NCBI RefSeq assembly: GCF_902459465.1
Contig: NC_047073.1
Location: forward strand, 4,154,001-4,218,000
Reading direction: 5' to 3'
Length of the DNA: 64,000 bases
DNA from: Asterias rubens
Taxonomy: Eukaryota; Echinodermata; Asteroidea; Forcipulatida; Asteriidae
The notes below the pieces were generated by a model, which was given only the letters and a program-made list of their open reading frames with translations, did no database searches and had not been told where the DNA came from. Below are positions 1-10,526 of the stretch, piece by piece (positions within the stretch are counted from its first letter, which is position 1; every line of letters starts with the position of its first letter). Made by a program: the position numbers and the translations under genes.

Positions 1-5
1 CTTCA

Positions 6-2884
6 GTGAGCAGTTCACCTCACCATTGCTACCCGAACGTTATCGACAGCTGTTCCCCCAACGCTACGGAGTCCCAAACGGCACTATGCGAGAATTCTAC
101 TTCGCGTGTTTTCAAAATAATTGAGGGTGAGGCGATATCGTACAAAAATCGCCATTGTGTAGCATGTAATGTGAATCTTGGTAAACAGATCATAATATGC
201 CGAGTCCACTGGAGACCGTTATTCGACCCGTCATTTTCTTTCACTCTGCTGTTTGATTTCACAGAACTGACAGTCATGGTGGAGCAGTCTTTTATTCCGG
301 GACAACAACCTCAGATCCTGGGATCATGCAGCTTTTGGCAGATCTATGACCCTTTCCTGAATGTTTGCAGAGACCTGCGTTGCCCCATCGGCGGCACCAG
401 ACTAAATACCGGTGTGTGCGTCAACGCAGCGGTAAAAGAGATACCGAACATCAACCACTCGTCACAGACCTGTCTGCAACATTTCCTTTCGCAAGTCTAC
501 ACCCTCGATTCTGCACACAACTTCACATCCAATGATATCGTCCAGGGAAACATTATTGAGGCGTACTCAATCGAGATCCATGTTAATTTTTTGGTTGCTG
601 CATACTTTCAATGGTCTCTTGAACAGATTATTTTCGACAACGACACTTGTTTTCCGTGCAATGCTACGTCACTTTCGGTGCTAGCCTTCTCTCGAGTCGG
701 CACTAACGACTCTTGGTTGCCAACTCTTGGTTGTGAGGGAGTTACTGTAGACAACATCAAAATTGATGAAATAACCCTATCAGATGGTGTTTACTACTAC
801 AACAGCAGTGGCGTCGTCTACCATTACCAAGCAATGGAACTCGTGCATCTTACAATGTATAACCAAACGGCAAATAGAGGATCTATTGAAACATCCAGGC
901 AAAGTTATTTAAGATTGTGTAGTCCTTTTGGTAATAGTTGTCCTGTGGCAGTTTTCAATCGGAACGAATTCGTTGTTTTAGGTTCTGGGCAAGATACCGT
1001 TTTTGTACACAAAGCCACGGAGAAGTCTTTCCATTCGGATGACGTATGGCAGTTACCCGATCAAACCTTACGTATATGTGAGTTCCTATTGGACAACGAG
1101 TCTCCTCCAACATGGCTGACTAAACTCGCTACAGTAAGTTTCATCGGCAGTGTCTGCTCGTTGATTTCTCTGTCTTTATCTCTGCTGACATTCGTCATCT
1201 TCCCTGTCCTGCAAAACCAACCAGGAAAAATCATAATGAATCTGATGGTGGCTTTCATCCTAGCGCAGGCTGTCCTAATGGTTGGTAAAGTGTCCGTGCA
1301 CTGCCTATGTGTCATGCGGGCTGCTCTGCTTCATTTCTCGTGGCTGGCTGTCTTCGTCTGGATGACTGTGATGGCGTCTGATTTGGCGAAGAGCATCACA
1401 TCCAAATCGCCTCCTAACCAGCGCAGTGGGTCCAACTTGAAAGTTGTGAAGCTGGGTATAGTGGCTTGGGGTACCCCAACCATCTTTGTCTGTGCCTGTT
1501 ACTTGATCTCCAGGTTGAGTGAAGACCAATCATGGGGGTGGCTTGAATATGGTGGCGATCAATGCTGGATTGTAGACTCCTTCCATTCCCTCCTTGCATT
1601 CGGTGTGCCCGTAGCGGTTCTTCTGATCATCAACTGCATGTTGGCTGTGTTCATGATCTACAAGGTTTCTTCGAATCGGAGAAGGCTTGCTGCTGCACAG
1701 ATTTCGTGCAATTCGAAAACAGAACTTCTGTTGTGTTTTAAGGTAAGAAATGTACCCTTCAAGCTTTCCTTGTAGCTACAGGAACTCGTCCCTCCCTAAC
1801 TTTAGGCTCGCGGTCTAGTTAATGAAGCGAGTTGATCATATTTTACTAAATAGTGTACGAAAAAGAAAGAACACACTTAAAAACACAACTACTTTTGTCA
1901 CGATGCACTTGCAATTTGCAACCATTCTTCCAGGCCAAGTGAGTTCTACGGGCCTTAATTTGTGTTGGTTGCCTTAATTTGTGCAACACAAATTAAGGCC
2001 CTTAGAACTCACTGATCGGGTACCTTTCTGTTCACCTTTATATAGGTTGTCATGACCGAGTGGTTTTAACTGAGCACAGAATTCAAGTTCTGGTGGCTAA
2101 GTCATCAGGGTGTGGGTTCCGATCCCGGCCATGACACTTGTGTCCTTGAGCAAGACACTTTACTGTAAACTGCTTCTATTCACCTAGGAGTAAATGGGTA
2201 TGTGGGGGCTGATTTAGCTTCAGTGTGATGTGCTACATAATTTGGCAACACAGACTGTATCTTCCAGGGAGCTGAGACGGCGAAATGACCAGGGGTCGGT
2301 TTCACAAAGAATTAGGACTAGTCCTAACTTAGGACTAGTCCTAGGAGATATTTAAAACTTAAGGATAGTCCTAAGTTAGGACCATTAACTCGTCCTAACT
2401 CGAGATATGTCTAGTCTTAACTTCTTCTGAAATCCACTCCCGGGGTAATGTACGAGCACAATGAACGTCACTCAGTGATGCCGGATTCGAGTGCCGTGTT
2501 ATAAGAAGCCACATTTATATACTTATTTAAAGTTTGCCAGATCTCAATCTTGCTCATTCTCTTTAGCTCATCGTCATTACTGGAGTCACGTGGTCACTTT
2601 TCTTTGCTGCTAACTTGGTGAACAGCCCCATCCTCTGGTACATCGTGGTTGTTGTGAATTCCCTACAGGGCGCCCTCATCGGCATGTTGTTCTTACTGAA
2701 GAAGAGGATGATGACGCTTTGGAGGAATAAGTTAACCGTTATTTTCTGCATCTCATGTCGACGTCGTCACCGAACAAAGAAAGGGGCAGAACCGTCCCCC
2801 GTGAATCTAGTCAGCGTCACAGTAACGCCAGGAGATGCGCCACAGATGCAAGATGAGCGACCGGAAATTGATAAGCTTAAGTAG
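6..2884 (+). CDS. Methuselah-like / adhesion-type (class B-like) GPCR, 5' end outside window
   Basis: Two exons are visible: up to 1742, then 2567-2884. The donor is AAG|GTAAGA (GT at 1743), the acceptor is CTCTTTAG|CTC (exon starts 2567), and both are phase 0. The first exon encodes a long Cys-rich, N-glycosylation-rich ectodomain (about 370 residues). It includes the segment YDPFLNVCRDLRC, followed by a later GGxxxNxGxC, a pattern I know from Methuselah-like receptors. TM1-TM5 follow from about residue 373, and the second exon supplies TM6 and TM7 plus a basic cytoplasmic tail ending DKLK. The joined protein is at least 684 aa. No canonical GPS (HL/T or HL/S) is evident. The reading frame stays open to the window edge and begins at a GTG, not an ATG. 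CTTCAG at 1-6 could be a splice acceptor, so the true start probably lies upstream. AATAAA directly follows the stop (2885-2890). Ligand unknown. Confidence 0.85.
1939..2013. repeat. Short inverted repeat (hairpin) in intron
   Basis: Two arms of about 30 bp, at 1939-1968 and 1984-2013, are near-perfect reverse complements (left arm begins AGTGAGTTCTACGGGCC). The loop is 15 bp. Probably a small MITE; no clear target duplication. Confidence 0.75.
2047..2525 (+). mobile_element. tRNA-derived SINE, interrupted
   Basis: The head has tRNA-like A- and B-box segments (GACCGAGTGG and GGTTCCGATCCC), followed by CACTTGTGTCCTTGAGCAAG. The same order is seen in the SINE at 4774-5185. The 3' end (TTATAAGAAGCCACA) also matches that copy. 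A palindromic MITE sits inside at 2291-2444. Confidence 0.75.
2291..2444. mobile_element. Palindromic MITE, 'TTAGGACTAGTCC' family, copy 1
   Basis: Begins GGGGTCGGTTTCACAAAG and ends with its degenerate inverse (CTGAAATCCACTCCC). The interior is rich in TTAGGACTAGTCCTAA. Related copies lie at 35932-36080 and 49748-49899. Nested inside a SINE. Confidence 0.75.
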
Positions 2885-2954
2885 AATAAACTCGTGGGTT
2901 GAAATCTATAGCGTATCGGTCTAAACGGCATTTGCTAAAGCCTTGCCTGGACCC

Positions 2955-3324
2955 TTAAAGGCAGTGGACACTATTGGTAATTACTCAAAATAATTATTAG
3001 CATAAAACCTGTCTTGGTGACGAGTAATGGGGAGAGGTTGATGGTATAAAACATCGTGAGAAACGGCTCCCTCTGAAGTGCCAGAGTTTTCGAGATGAGT
3101 AATTTTCCACGAATTTGATTTCGATACCTCCGATTTAGAACTTGAGGTCTCGAAATCGAGCATCTAAACGCACACAACTTCGTGTGACAATGGTGTTTTT
3201 TTCGCAAGTTCGATGACCGATTAAGCTCAAATTTTCACAGGTTTGTTATTTTGTGCATATGTTGAGATACACCAACTGTAAAGGCTAGTCTTTGACAATT
3301 ATCAAAAGTGTCCACTGCCTTGAA
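2955..3324. mobile_element. TTAA-flanked MITE family A, copy 1
   Basis: Begins TTAAAGGCAGTGGACACTAT and ends GTGTCCACTGCCTTGAA, so the terminal TTAA has mutated at the right. Internal landmarks shared with other copies are AGAAACGGCTCCCTCTGAAG, GAGGTCTCGAAATC and ACAGGTTTGTTATTTTGTGC. Confidence 0.85.
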
Positions 3325-3780
3325 CCCACTGTCGGACTTCATTTGGCTAATTAAACACGTTGTAATTGCTCTGTGTACAGTATGAATTGAGTTAAAATCC
3401 TTTTTTTTCCTGACTTCTAAGAGAATACGCCTGAGAAATATAATTTTAAGTTTGGCTGGCCCGGGCAAGGTAGTTTACCCGCCGGATTGTTTACAACATA
3501 GAGTGGTCCGCTGTCGAGTTAGATGTTACAAAAGTGTTTCATCTGGAGTTTAGTAAAAAGTTTGGTGACTTGGTAGTCTTCGACTAAACATTCGATTAAT
3601 TAAAAGTGTGTTCATGTCATGTACTGTATTTATGTACGGCAATGTGAACAAAGACTACATAGTTTCAGTCGTTGACGCTGAAAAAGCGTAGTTTAGTTGG
3701 AACTTCAATTGTCTGTATTGTAAAATGGAGTAATGCCGTACCTTTTGTTTGTAACTTATGGCAAGTTGTTGAGGGTAAAG

Positions 3781-3921
3781 TCATCAACACTCATTGTATG
3801 TGGGGTTTTAATCAACACTCATTGTATGTGGGGTTTTAATCAACACTCATTGTATGTGGGGTTTTAATCAACACTAATTGTATGTGGGGTTTTAATCAAC
3901 ACTCATTGTATGTGGGGTTTT
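3781..3921. repeat. 28-bp minisatellite, ~5 copies
   Basis: Direct tandem repeats of TCAACACTCATTGTATGTGG + GGTTTTAA. One unit has an ACTAATTG variant. The high identity indicates recent expansion. Confidence 0.9.
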
Positions 3922-4275
3922 CTTTGTGTGGTCTGTTTGCAATTGTTTTTTGACTTGTCGGTCCATCCATAAATCGAAGCATTTAACTCTTTTTCATTAA
4001 CTTTAGACCAGTCTCTGCAAGGAGCGCTGTCCTCTAACTCACTTTGGTTCAAATGAACAGGGAGAAATAACACGATTAAGTTTCGTAATTTGCCGATAAT
4101 TCAGTCTGTTCCACCCTTTTAGTAAACCACTCCAGAAGTAACCATAGTGATTAGTAGACCATGTATAAACGATACCCCTGAAGATAATGGGCCATAAGGG
4201 ACGTCCGTACCGGTAATTTGGTCCCGATTGCTTGGATGTACAAGGCTGGATTTAATTTAGCTTTTCCAGAGTTAT

Positions 4276-4281
4276 TATAAA
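4276..4281 (+). promoter_or_regulatory. TATA-like box upstream of small ORF
   Basis: TATAAA, about 110 bp before the ATG at 4387. Position is plausible for a short 5' UTR; otherwise unsupported. Confidence 0.3.
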
Positions 4282-4386
4282 TCGAAAGTACTTTACGAAA
4301 GTTCAATGTTCGCAAGAGATTTATAGGATTATTTTAAAGTTATTTACCTCACGAATACTTCTTGTAAATAGTATGCAAGTACAGTT

Positions 4387-4569
4387 ATGGTAAATCTTTA
4401 TCTTGCTGCCACCATCTTGGTTGTGTTATCTGTGTTCAGTAACAGTAATGGATGCTTATATTCATCGTACACAACAGGAATCAGACTATTTTTCTCCCAG
4501 CCTCGGTTTGGTTACGTTGGGTTGTATATGGGAGAAAATCAAGATGGCTGCGCGATGATAACACAGTGA
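4387..4569 (+). CDS. Candidate small secreted peptide (60 aa), unrecognised
   Basis: The ORF starts at an ATG and begins MVNLYLAATILVVLSVFSNS, a convincing signal peptide with a hydrophobic core. A short remainder follows that contains two Cys (CLYSSY...GCAMITQ). The surroundings look gene-like: TATAAA lies about 110 bp upstream (4276-4281), and AATAAA (4583-4588) lies 14 bp after the stop. I do not recognise the peptide. Alternatives are a first exon of a longer gene or a chance ORF in repeat-rich DNA. No dibasic cleavage sites typical of a neuropeptide precursor are visible. Confidence 0.35.
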   Translation: MVNLYLAATILVVLSVFSNSNGCLYSSYTTGIRLFFSQPRFGYVGLYMGENQDGCAMITQ

Positions 4570-4773
4570 TCGCTTCTTCTAAAATAAATAGCACTTGGTT
4601 TTATTCCATGTCATAGTGCTATTGTATGTGTAGTAACTATTCCATGATATGTTGTATTTTTGTTTGCACTGACAGATAACACTCGGAAAGGATTGATTGA
4701 ATAACCTGTATGAAAATCTTACTTGTTTCAATTCTCTCTTGTTTCAAGAAATGTAATCATCAATCATCAATCA

Positions 4774-5185
4774 TGGAAGTGTCGTGGCCGAGTGGTTAAG
4801 AGGACCCAACTCAAACTCTGGTGTTTCTGATCAGCAGAGTGTGGGTTCAATCCCAAGCCGTGACACTTGTGTCCTTAAGCAAGACACTTCACCATTGCTT
4901 CGTCCTTCGGATGGGACGTTAAGCTGTCGGTCCAATGTGTTATGTAACGCATGTAAAAGAACCCAGTGCACTTATCGAAAAGAGAAGGTGTGCGCCCCGG
5001 TGTTCCTGGTCCGATTGGCAGCAAATTGCGCCACAGCACCTTGTGAAGCATTACATGGTGCTATCAGAATTAGGTCTCATAATTCAAACATAGTCCCACA
5101 TCTTGCAGGAAATACTGTATGTTACAGCGCCAGGAGCGTCACTGGGTGACGGACATGTGCGCTATATAAGAAGCCACAATTATTG
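4774..5185 (+). mobile_element. tRNA-derived SINE, near full length
   Basis: The head is GTGTCGTGGCCGAGTGG with a B-box-like GGTTCAATCCC, followed by CACTTGTGTCCTTAAGCAAG and a conserved body. The 3' end GCGCTATATAAGAAG plus an (ATT)-rich tail resembles the tail of the L2-like LINE at 19190-19231, suggesting that kind of LINE mobilises it. The open frame across it (4784-5149) is not a gene. Confidence 0.8.
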
Positions 5186-5382
5186 TTATTATTATCAAAT
5201 TTCAAGAACGCAATTTATCTATTTCTTTCAAAACGTAATCACCGGCTGATTGAATTTGCATTTTGTTGTACATGTATGCATGAAGTAAAAGCATAACCCC
5301 TCGCACTTACTAGGGAATCCACTTTTTTTCTTTTTTTTTTAAAGCTGAAAACCATGCACAAACACCCAACTGTATATTTAAC

Positions 5383-5450
5383 TATTATTGGTTTTATGCC
5401 TCTGAAGAAGGTCCGGTTTGGATCGAAAGCTAAGGCCATCTATCCTACTT
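5383..5450 (+). repeat. Solo fragment of Penelope-like terminal repeat
   Basis: Carries the same segment TGCCTCTGAAGAAGGTCC...GGATCGAAAGCTAAGGCC as the two long repeats bounding the Penelope-like element at 5600-7027. Confidence 0.65.
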
Positions 5451-5599
5451 ATTATACTATTAAATATATTAATATAAATCAAATATTACTATTTGTGGTT
5501 AAGTTCATCCTCATATCGACGCAAACAAAAAGGACAAATTAGTAATCCTACCCTTTCATGTCTCCCTGCATTGTTGTCAAACAATACATTTACCACTTT

Positions 5600-7027
5600 T
5601 ATGGTCCAGTAACCCTTCCTTTCATTCTAAACATCCTTTGTCCTCGCCACTTCACTCCTATTGGTTCATAGCCACCAATATTGTTTCTGAAATAGAAACT
5701 TTGATTGGCTGTTATTTTCCCGCTTCTTTCTGGATCCTTTCCTTAATCCCTTTCCCCCTCTCTTTTTCTATAAATGGATATGTATTTGTTTGTACTTGTT
5801 TTATGCCTCTGAAGAAGGTCCGGATTGGATCGAAAGCTAAGGCCATCTACCCTATTCATTATATATATATATATAGAGACATACATCAATTCGGTTAACT
5901 CCGAGGTTCTTAATGCCCCCAGTACCCCTACTCCCAATAACCTCCCCCAAGATGAGCGGCACGCCCTTACACAACTCCGCCAATCACCAGATATAGTGAT
6001 TAAACGGGCTGACAAGGGGTCCGCAGTTGTAGTCATGAACACACATGACTACATTGCTGAGGGCCTTAGACAGCTCAGTAACACTGACCATTACATTGAA
6101 TGTGCTTCTGATCCTACTGAATCTTTCTCCCAAGATATCAGTGACACCCTGGTTAGGATTTATAACGCCAATGGTATTGAGAAAGACACATTTAACTATC
6201 TCCTCCCACATGACCCCCGTACAGCAAGGTTCTACCTTCTACCTAAGATACACAAGCCCAATAACCCGGGGAGACCTATTGTATCTGGGAATGGTAGCCC
6301 CACAGAGCGCATTTCTGAGTTTGTCGATAGCTTCCTCAAACCCTTAGTCTGCCGTATTCCTTCCTTCATCAAAGACTTTCTCCAAAAACTAGATGAGGTC
6401 AAGCACCAAATACCTGACTCTGCTATTTTGGTTACTTTCGATGTTTCATCACTGTATACTAACATACCCCATCATGAAGGCATGAGTGCATGTGTCTCTG
6501 CCCTCAATGCTAGTAATCAGTCCCGCCCCTCAGTGAGTCATATTAAGGAACTCATGAGCAAGTTGCATCATGATGCAACTAACAATGGTCAATTAATAAG
6601 AATAGCAAGATCAAAGGTATGATGATTTTAAAAATAGGTATGAGGGACCTGTGGAAAAAAAAAAAAAGAAAAAAAAAGGGGGGGGGGGTACTTACATCAG
6701 ATAGTTACAGTGATGAATTTTTAAAAACAACTTTAAACATATAATATATATTAATTCTTTATGGGTCCAGTAACCCCCTTAACCCTTGCACGAAACATCT
6801 TTTGTCCTCGCTACTTCACTCCTATTGGTTCTTAGCCACCAATATTGTTTCTGAAATAGATACTTTGATTGGCTGGTATTTTTCCGCTTCTTTCTGGATC
6901 CTTCCCTAAATCCCTTTCCCCTCTCTTTTTCTATAAATGGATATGTATTTGTTTGTACTTGTTTTATGCCTCTGAAGAAGGTCCGGTTTGGATCGAAAGC
7001 TAAGGCCACCTACCCTATTCATTATAT
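5600..7027 (+). mobile_element. Penelope-like retroelement with flanking direct repeats, 3'-deleted RT
   Basis: Two direct repeats of about 260 bp (5600-5862 and 6761-7027, starting ATGG(G)TCCAGTAACCC and ending near CCCTATTCATTATA) flank a reverse-transcriptase fragment. This is the pLTR arrangement of Penelope-like elements. The coding part stops in simple sequence (poly-A/poly-G, about 6653-6690), so the RT core and any endonuclease have been lost. Confidence 0.75.
5900..6619 (+). pseudogene. Penelope-like reverse transcriptase, N-terminal part only
   Basis: The translation contains ADKGSAVVVMN, YLLPKIHKPNNPGRPIVSG, SEFVDSFLKPLV and LVTFDVSSLYTNIPHHEG in the order seen in Penelope-family RTs. 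It ends before the catalytic YxDD region, running into a TGA after IARSKV at 6622. The in-frame Met at 5825 lies inside the terminal repeat and is unlikely to be the start. Confidence 0.8.
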
Positions 7028-7304
7028 TATTAATTCTTTACATGGTACAGGGATGCAATAATATGAGGCTGGGGGTGTTTGTCAACAAAAATGTCCTGTG
7101 AGTTCTTTGTTGAATAGAACCTATGGTGTTTTTGTGATCGATGATTTTAACTGAAAGTTTGTTATAGACCGGACGGTTGTTGAATATTGTTGTAGAACCA
7201 TAGAAAGTCCGAGGTAGAAATAACAACTCTGCCTCCATGAAATAACCTTCTCAATAAACTCATATAGCATTCATAAAGTGCAAAGTGTTAAAAGAAAAAA
7301 AATA

Positions 7305-7860
7305 ATAATAATACACTACAAATATGTTGAAGTCCCACAGCTTTTAAAATTAGAGGGGAATTTGTTCATTGACTAATCATAATGATGCTCAGTTTTATAG
7401 TGGGAGTCCCAGTGCCCGTCGAGTCATTTACCCACCCCCCCCCCCACCGCCCCGCCCCTTCCGCCATGAAATGACCTTATCTCTACCTCCATGCATCCAC
7501 CCTTCAAATAAAAACACCCCTAAACCAATGTAATTTTCCAAATGTCCGAGCATCAATCATAAAAAATGTCCATACGTCTCCCGGCAAATTTGACTATTTA
7601 TCCCGTGGCCATAATATGTCATCCAAGAAACCTTAATTTCGAAGTCAACAACCCAAGGCCATAATAATTATAGACCTTTGTTTTTAATACCCCGTAGCTC
7701 AAATCTGTCCAGATTAGAACATTTGGAAAGCCTACAAAACAATAACGAGGATGACGCTCTGATAATCCCTCTATTTAGTGGGGAGTGTATACCCCTACAT
7801 GACGAATTAATATGGCAGATGGCCGGTGGGGGGGGGGGGGGGTAGGGGTGCCTTTGATGA
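7305..7860. repeat. Non-coding block homologous to 21930-22330
   Basis: Shared order of short blocks: GAAGTC(C/T)C(A/G)CAGCTTTT, GGGAGTCCCA(G/A), GCCCGTCGAGT, TCCGAGCATCAATC, TCCATAC, GAAGTCAACAACCC. This copy lies 3' of the gene at 10933-12024. The other lies just 3' of the gene at 22610-23608. It could be a remnant of a duplicated block or a dispersed repeat. Confidence 0.5.
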
Positions 7861-8217
7861 CACAATCAAGGAACTTCTTCTAAGGCTTAATGTGACTTGC
7901 GTGTAATTTGCATGAATTTCTTATATTGCTCTTGCATATTTTGGAGTTCCTTGTAAATGGCGTGTATTGATCAAGAGTCGTCTCAGCATATACCCCAAAC
8001 AAAACAAAAATTCAGTTCCTAAGTGAAACTTGTATTTGTTGATATTTTTTTTTTTCTTTTTCTTTTTAAATTGAAACTTTCGTTTATCTACCTTTTGATC
8101 ATTACACGTATTAACTTGCGGTAATATGGAGGTTTAGCTGCACGTGAGCAAACACGTGAACATTAACAAACTGTGTTGTTTCTGATCCGCTAGTGTGACG
8201 TCACCACTTCGGGCTTA

Positions 8218-8410
8218 TTTCATGTTGTGTGCTTTCAGATGCTTGATTTCGAGAATTAAATTCGGTGAAAATTCCTTACTACGTCACTTCAGAGGGAGCT
8301 GTTTCTCACTATGTTTTATACTATCTACCCCTCCCCATTACTCGTAATCAAGTAAGGTTTTTACTAATAATTATTTTCAGTAATTACTAAATAGTGTCCA
8401 CTGCCTTTAA
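8218..8410. mobile_element. MITE family A, 3' half (copy 2)
   Basis: Starts within the family near GTGTGCTTTCAGATGCTTGATTTCG and ends AGTGTCCACTGCCTTTAA. The 5' half is missing. Confidence 0.7.
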
Positions 8411-8518
8411 GAGCCCTGTATGAAAAATTTTTGAGGTATGGCGGACGTCACGATAGGAGTGTACTGTTTAGTGTGGGCATAGCTCCATGGTTTGGGTGTA
8501 TACACAAATTAAAGGTAG

Positions 8519-9070
8519 TGGACACCATTGGTAATTGTAAAAAACTAGCCTTTACAGTTGGTGTATCTTAACATATGCATGAAATAACAAACCTGTGAAA
8601 AATTGAGCTCAATCGGTCATCGAACTTGCGAGATAATTTTTGAGAGAAAAAAACACCATTGTCACACGAATTTGTATGCGTTAAGATGGTTGATTTCGAG
8701 ACCTCAAGTTCTAAATCTGAGGTCTCGAAATCAAATTCGTTGAAAATTACTTCTTTCTCGAATACTAAGGCACTTCAGAGGGAGTAGTCTTGGTGCAAGA
8801 CGTTTCTCGTTCCCTTTTCACGCACACTGCGGCCAATTCACCGACAGGCCGGTGAGTGGACTATAAGTCAGGTGAGTCGGTGCGCGCGCTGTCGGTGAAT
8901 TGGCCGCGGTGTGCGTGAAAAGGGAACGAGAAACGTCTTGCACCAAGACTACAGAGGGAGCTGTTTCTCACAATGCTTATACCATCAACCTCTCCCCATT
9001 ACTCATCACCAAGAAAGGTTTTATGCTAATAATTATTTTGAGTAATTACCAATAGTGTCCACTGCCTCAA
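8519..9070. mobile_element. MITE family A, copy 3, inverted and interrupted
   Basis: Begins TTAAAGGTAGTGGACACC and reads in the opposite internal orientation from copy 1. It ends GTGTCCACTGCCTCAA. A 167-bp element with a 9-bp target duplication is inserted at 8785-8951. Confidence 0.85.
8776..8960. mobile_element. 167-bp TIR element with 9-bp target-site duplication
   Basis: CAGAGGGAG at 8776-8784 is repeated at 8952-8960 and brackets an element whose ends are long inverted repeats. The element begins TAGTCTTGGTGCAAGACG and ends CGTCTTGCACCAAGACTA. Removing it and one duplication restores the normal family A sequence. A 9-bp duplication suits Mutator-like or Merlin-like transposition. Confidence 0.85.
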
Positions 9071-10075
9071 ACCTTACAGTGTAGGCTTCTAGATGACATG
9101 TGACGAATAGAGGCAGGTTGTTCCAGAGGCCCAACTCCATCACTACCTGCCCCATGTACTGTTGTCAGAATACAGACAACTTAATTGATGAACTTTGTCT
9201 AAAACCAGGATCCTATTATTATAGGCTCGAGTTGAAAAGGCTGATCCCTCTTGGATAATTCTTAACAAACAGCTTTATCCCAAGTCATCGTTGAATAGCC
9301 TCATCAATTACGGTATTGAACCGCAATATCCCTTAGGTAACCGTTAAGCCAAGGGTATTTGCAAGGCTATGTTATTGTATGGTTGATTACAAGATTCAAC
9401 TTACAACTTCCTCTTATCGTTGTAAGTGGTTCGGGCTTTAAACTTGCAATATTCAACACAAAGAACCAACAACAACGAAACTGTCAACAGCGATAATTGT
9501 TGAACTTTGTTGAACTTTTTAAATTCCGAGTGGTTCGCAAATTTCGCTGCAACTTTATGTGAGTGATTATATACATGTATACACGTACAATGTATTTAGA
9601 TAAGAGTATTCGAAACCAAGTGGACACTAAAATAGAGAAGCCATACATTGCTAAAGTTATTTCATTTTAAAGTTTTCAATCTTTAATGACTCTCTCTATA
9701 TATTCATGTATTTCCAATGCTCACTTGTGTTACACTTAGTTCTGTTCATGTTTGCTGTGTTTTCATTTATAGCCTTCGAGAAAGACTCATTGTCAAAACG
9801 TCAGGCCATTAACTATTTTTGGGCATGTTTTACCAACCTTTTGGTTGGTCAGTTGTTTGCAATAGCTAACTATATTTTCTCAATCTTTAAAGACAACCAA
9901 AAGATCGATTGAAATTATAAAAATAGCAGTGTTTGTCTGATCGATTGAGCAAGAAAGATAATGGTATAGCATTGGATTATTTAAGTATAAGGCCATTACC
10001 GTTCTTGTTTAATCTTGAATTTTTAAGGCAACTTAGAAACATCATTAATTTTTAATCTTCAGTTGTTAAAGGCAC
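9071..10075. other. Intergenic; no gene seen
   Basis: AT-rich sequence. CCTTCGAGAAAGACTC...CAAAACGTCAGGCC at about 9773-9808 matches a repeat end also seen at 27812 and 28199. The 68-aa open frame over it is repeat-derived. Confidence 0.5.
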
Positions 10076-10416
10076 TGTACACGTTTGGTAATTACTCAAA
10101 ATATATATTAGCATAAAACCTTATTTGGTAACGAGCATTGGGGAGCTGTTGATAGAATGAAACATTGTGAGAAACGGCTACCTGTGAAGTAACGCAGTTT
10201 ATGAGAAAGAGGTAATTTCTCAATAAAATAATAAAAGACTTCAGACAGGATGCCTTTTATTCCTACCTGAAAGCACACTATTTTGTACAACATGTGTGTT
10301 TTTTCTTTCATAATTTTCTTGCAACTTCGACGACCAATTGAGTTCAAATGTTCACAGGTTTGTTATTTTGTGCATACTGGTCTTTGACAATTACCAAAGG
10401 TATCCAGTGTCTTTAA
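10076..10416. mobile_element. MITE family A, divergent copy 4
   Basis: Flanked by TTAA on both sides (10076, 10413). Starts AAAGGCACTGTACACG and ends ATCCAGTGTCTTTAA. Interior retains AGAAACGGCTACCTGTGAAG. Confidence 0.75.
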
Positions 10417-10526
10417 AAACACCTAAATTTGTCATACTTGTAACAAATTTGAGATTGGATTAATCCAATAATTTTGCAGCTTTAAGGCAATTTAAAAACA
10501 GCATTTATTTGTCATATTTACAGTTG

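Larger units (their letters stand above)
1743..2566 (+). other. Phase-0 intron of the Mth-like GPCR, filled by repeats
   Basis: The intron has GT and AG borders, and the joined frame runs through without interruption. It contains an inverted repeat (1939-2013) and a tRNA-headed SINE (about 2047-2525), itself split by a palindromic MITE (2291-2444). Confidence 0.8.
3325..4386. other. Intergenic stretch with a 28-bp minisatellite
   Basis: No coding signal is seen. At about 3781-3921, five tandem copies of a 28-bp unit (TCAACACTCATTGTATGTGG plus GGTTTTAA) are almost identical. TATAAA at 4276-4281 lies upstream of the small ORF at 4387. Confidence 0.6.

Noticed and set aside
3781-3921. CRISPR-like repeat array
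   Set aside because: Units are contiguous with no spacers, and the genome is clearly metazoan.
4784-5149. 121-aa ORF
   Set aside because: Falls entirely in a tRNA-derived SINE.
5800-5860. Confident hammerhead ribozyme call
   Set aside because: CTGAAGA and GAAA are present, but stem III and the NUH cleavage position do not pair convincingly by eye.
5239-7009. Recurrent ORFs beginning ALAFDPNRTFFRGIK on the minus strand
   Set aside because: Antisense reading of the Penelope-like terminal repeat.
9706-9912. 68-aa hydrophobic ORF resembling a membrane peptide
   Set aside because: Overlaps a Penelope-type terminal repeat (CCTTCGAGAAAGACTC...); no promoter or poly(A) context.
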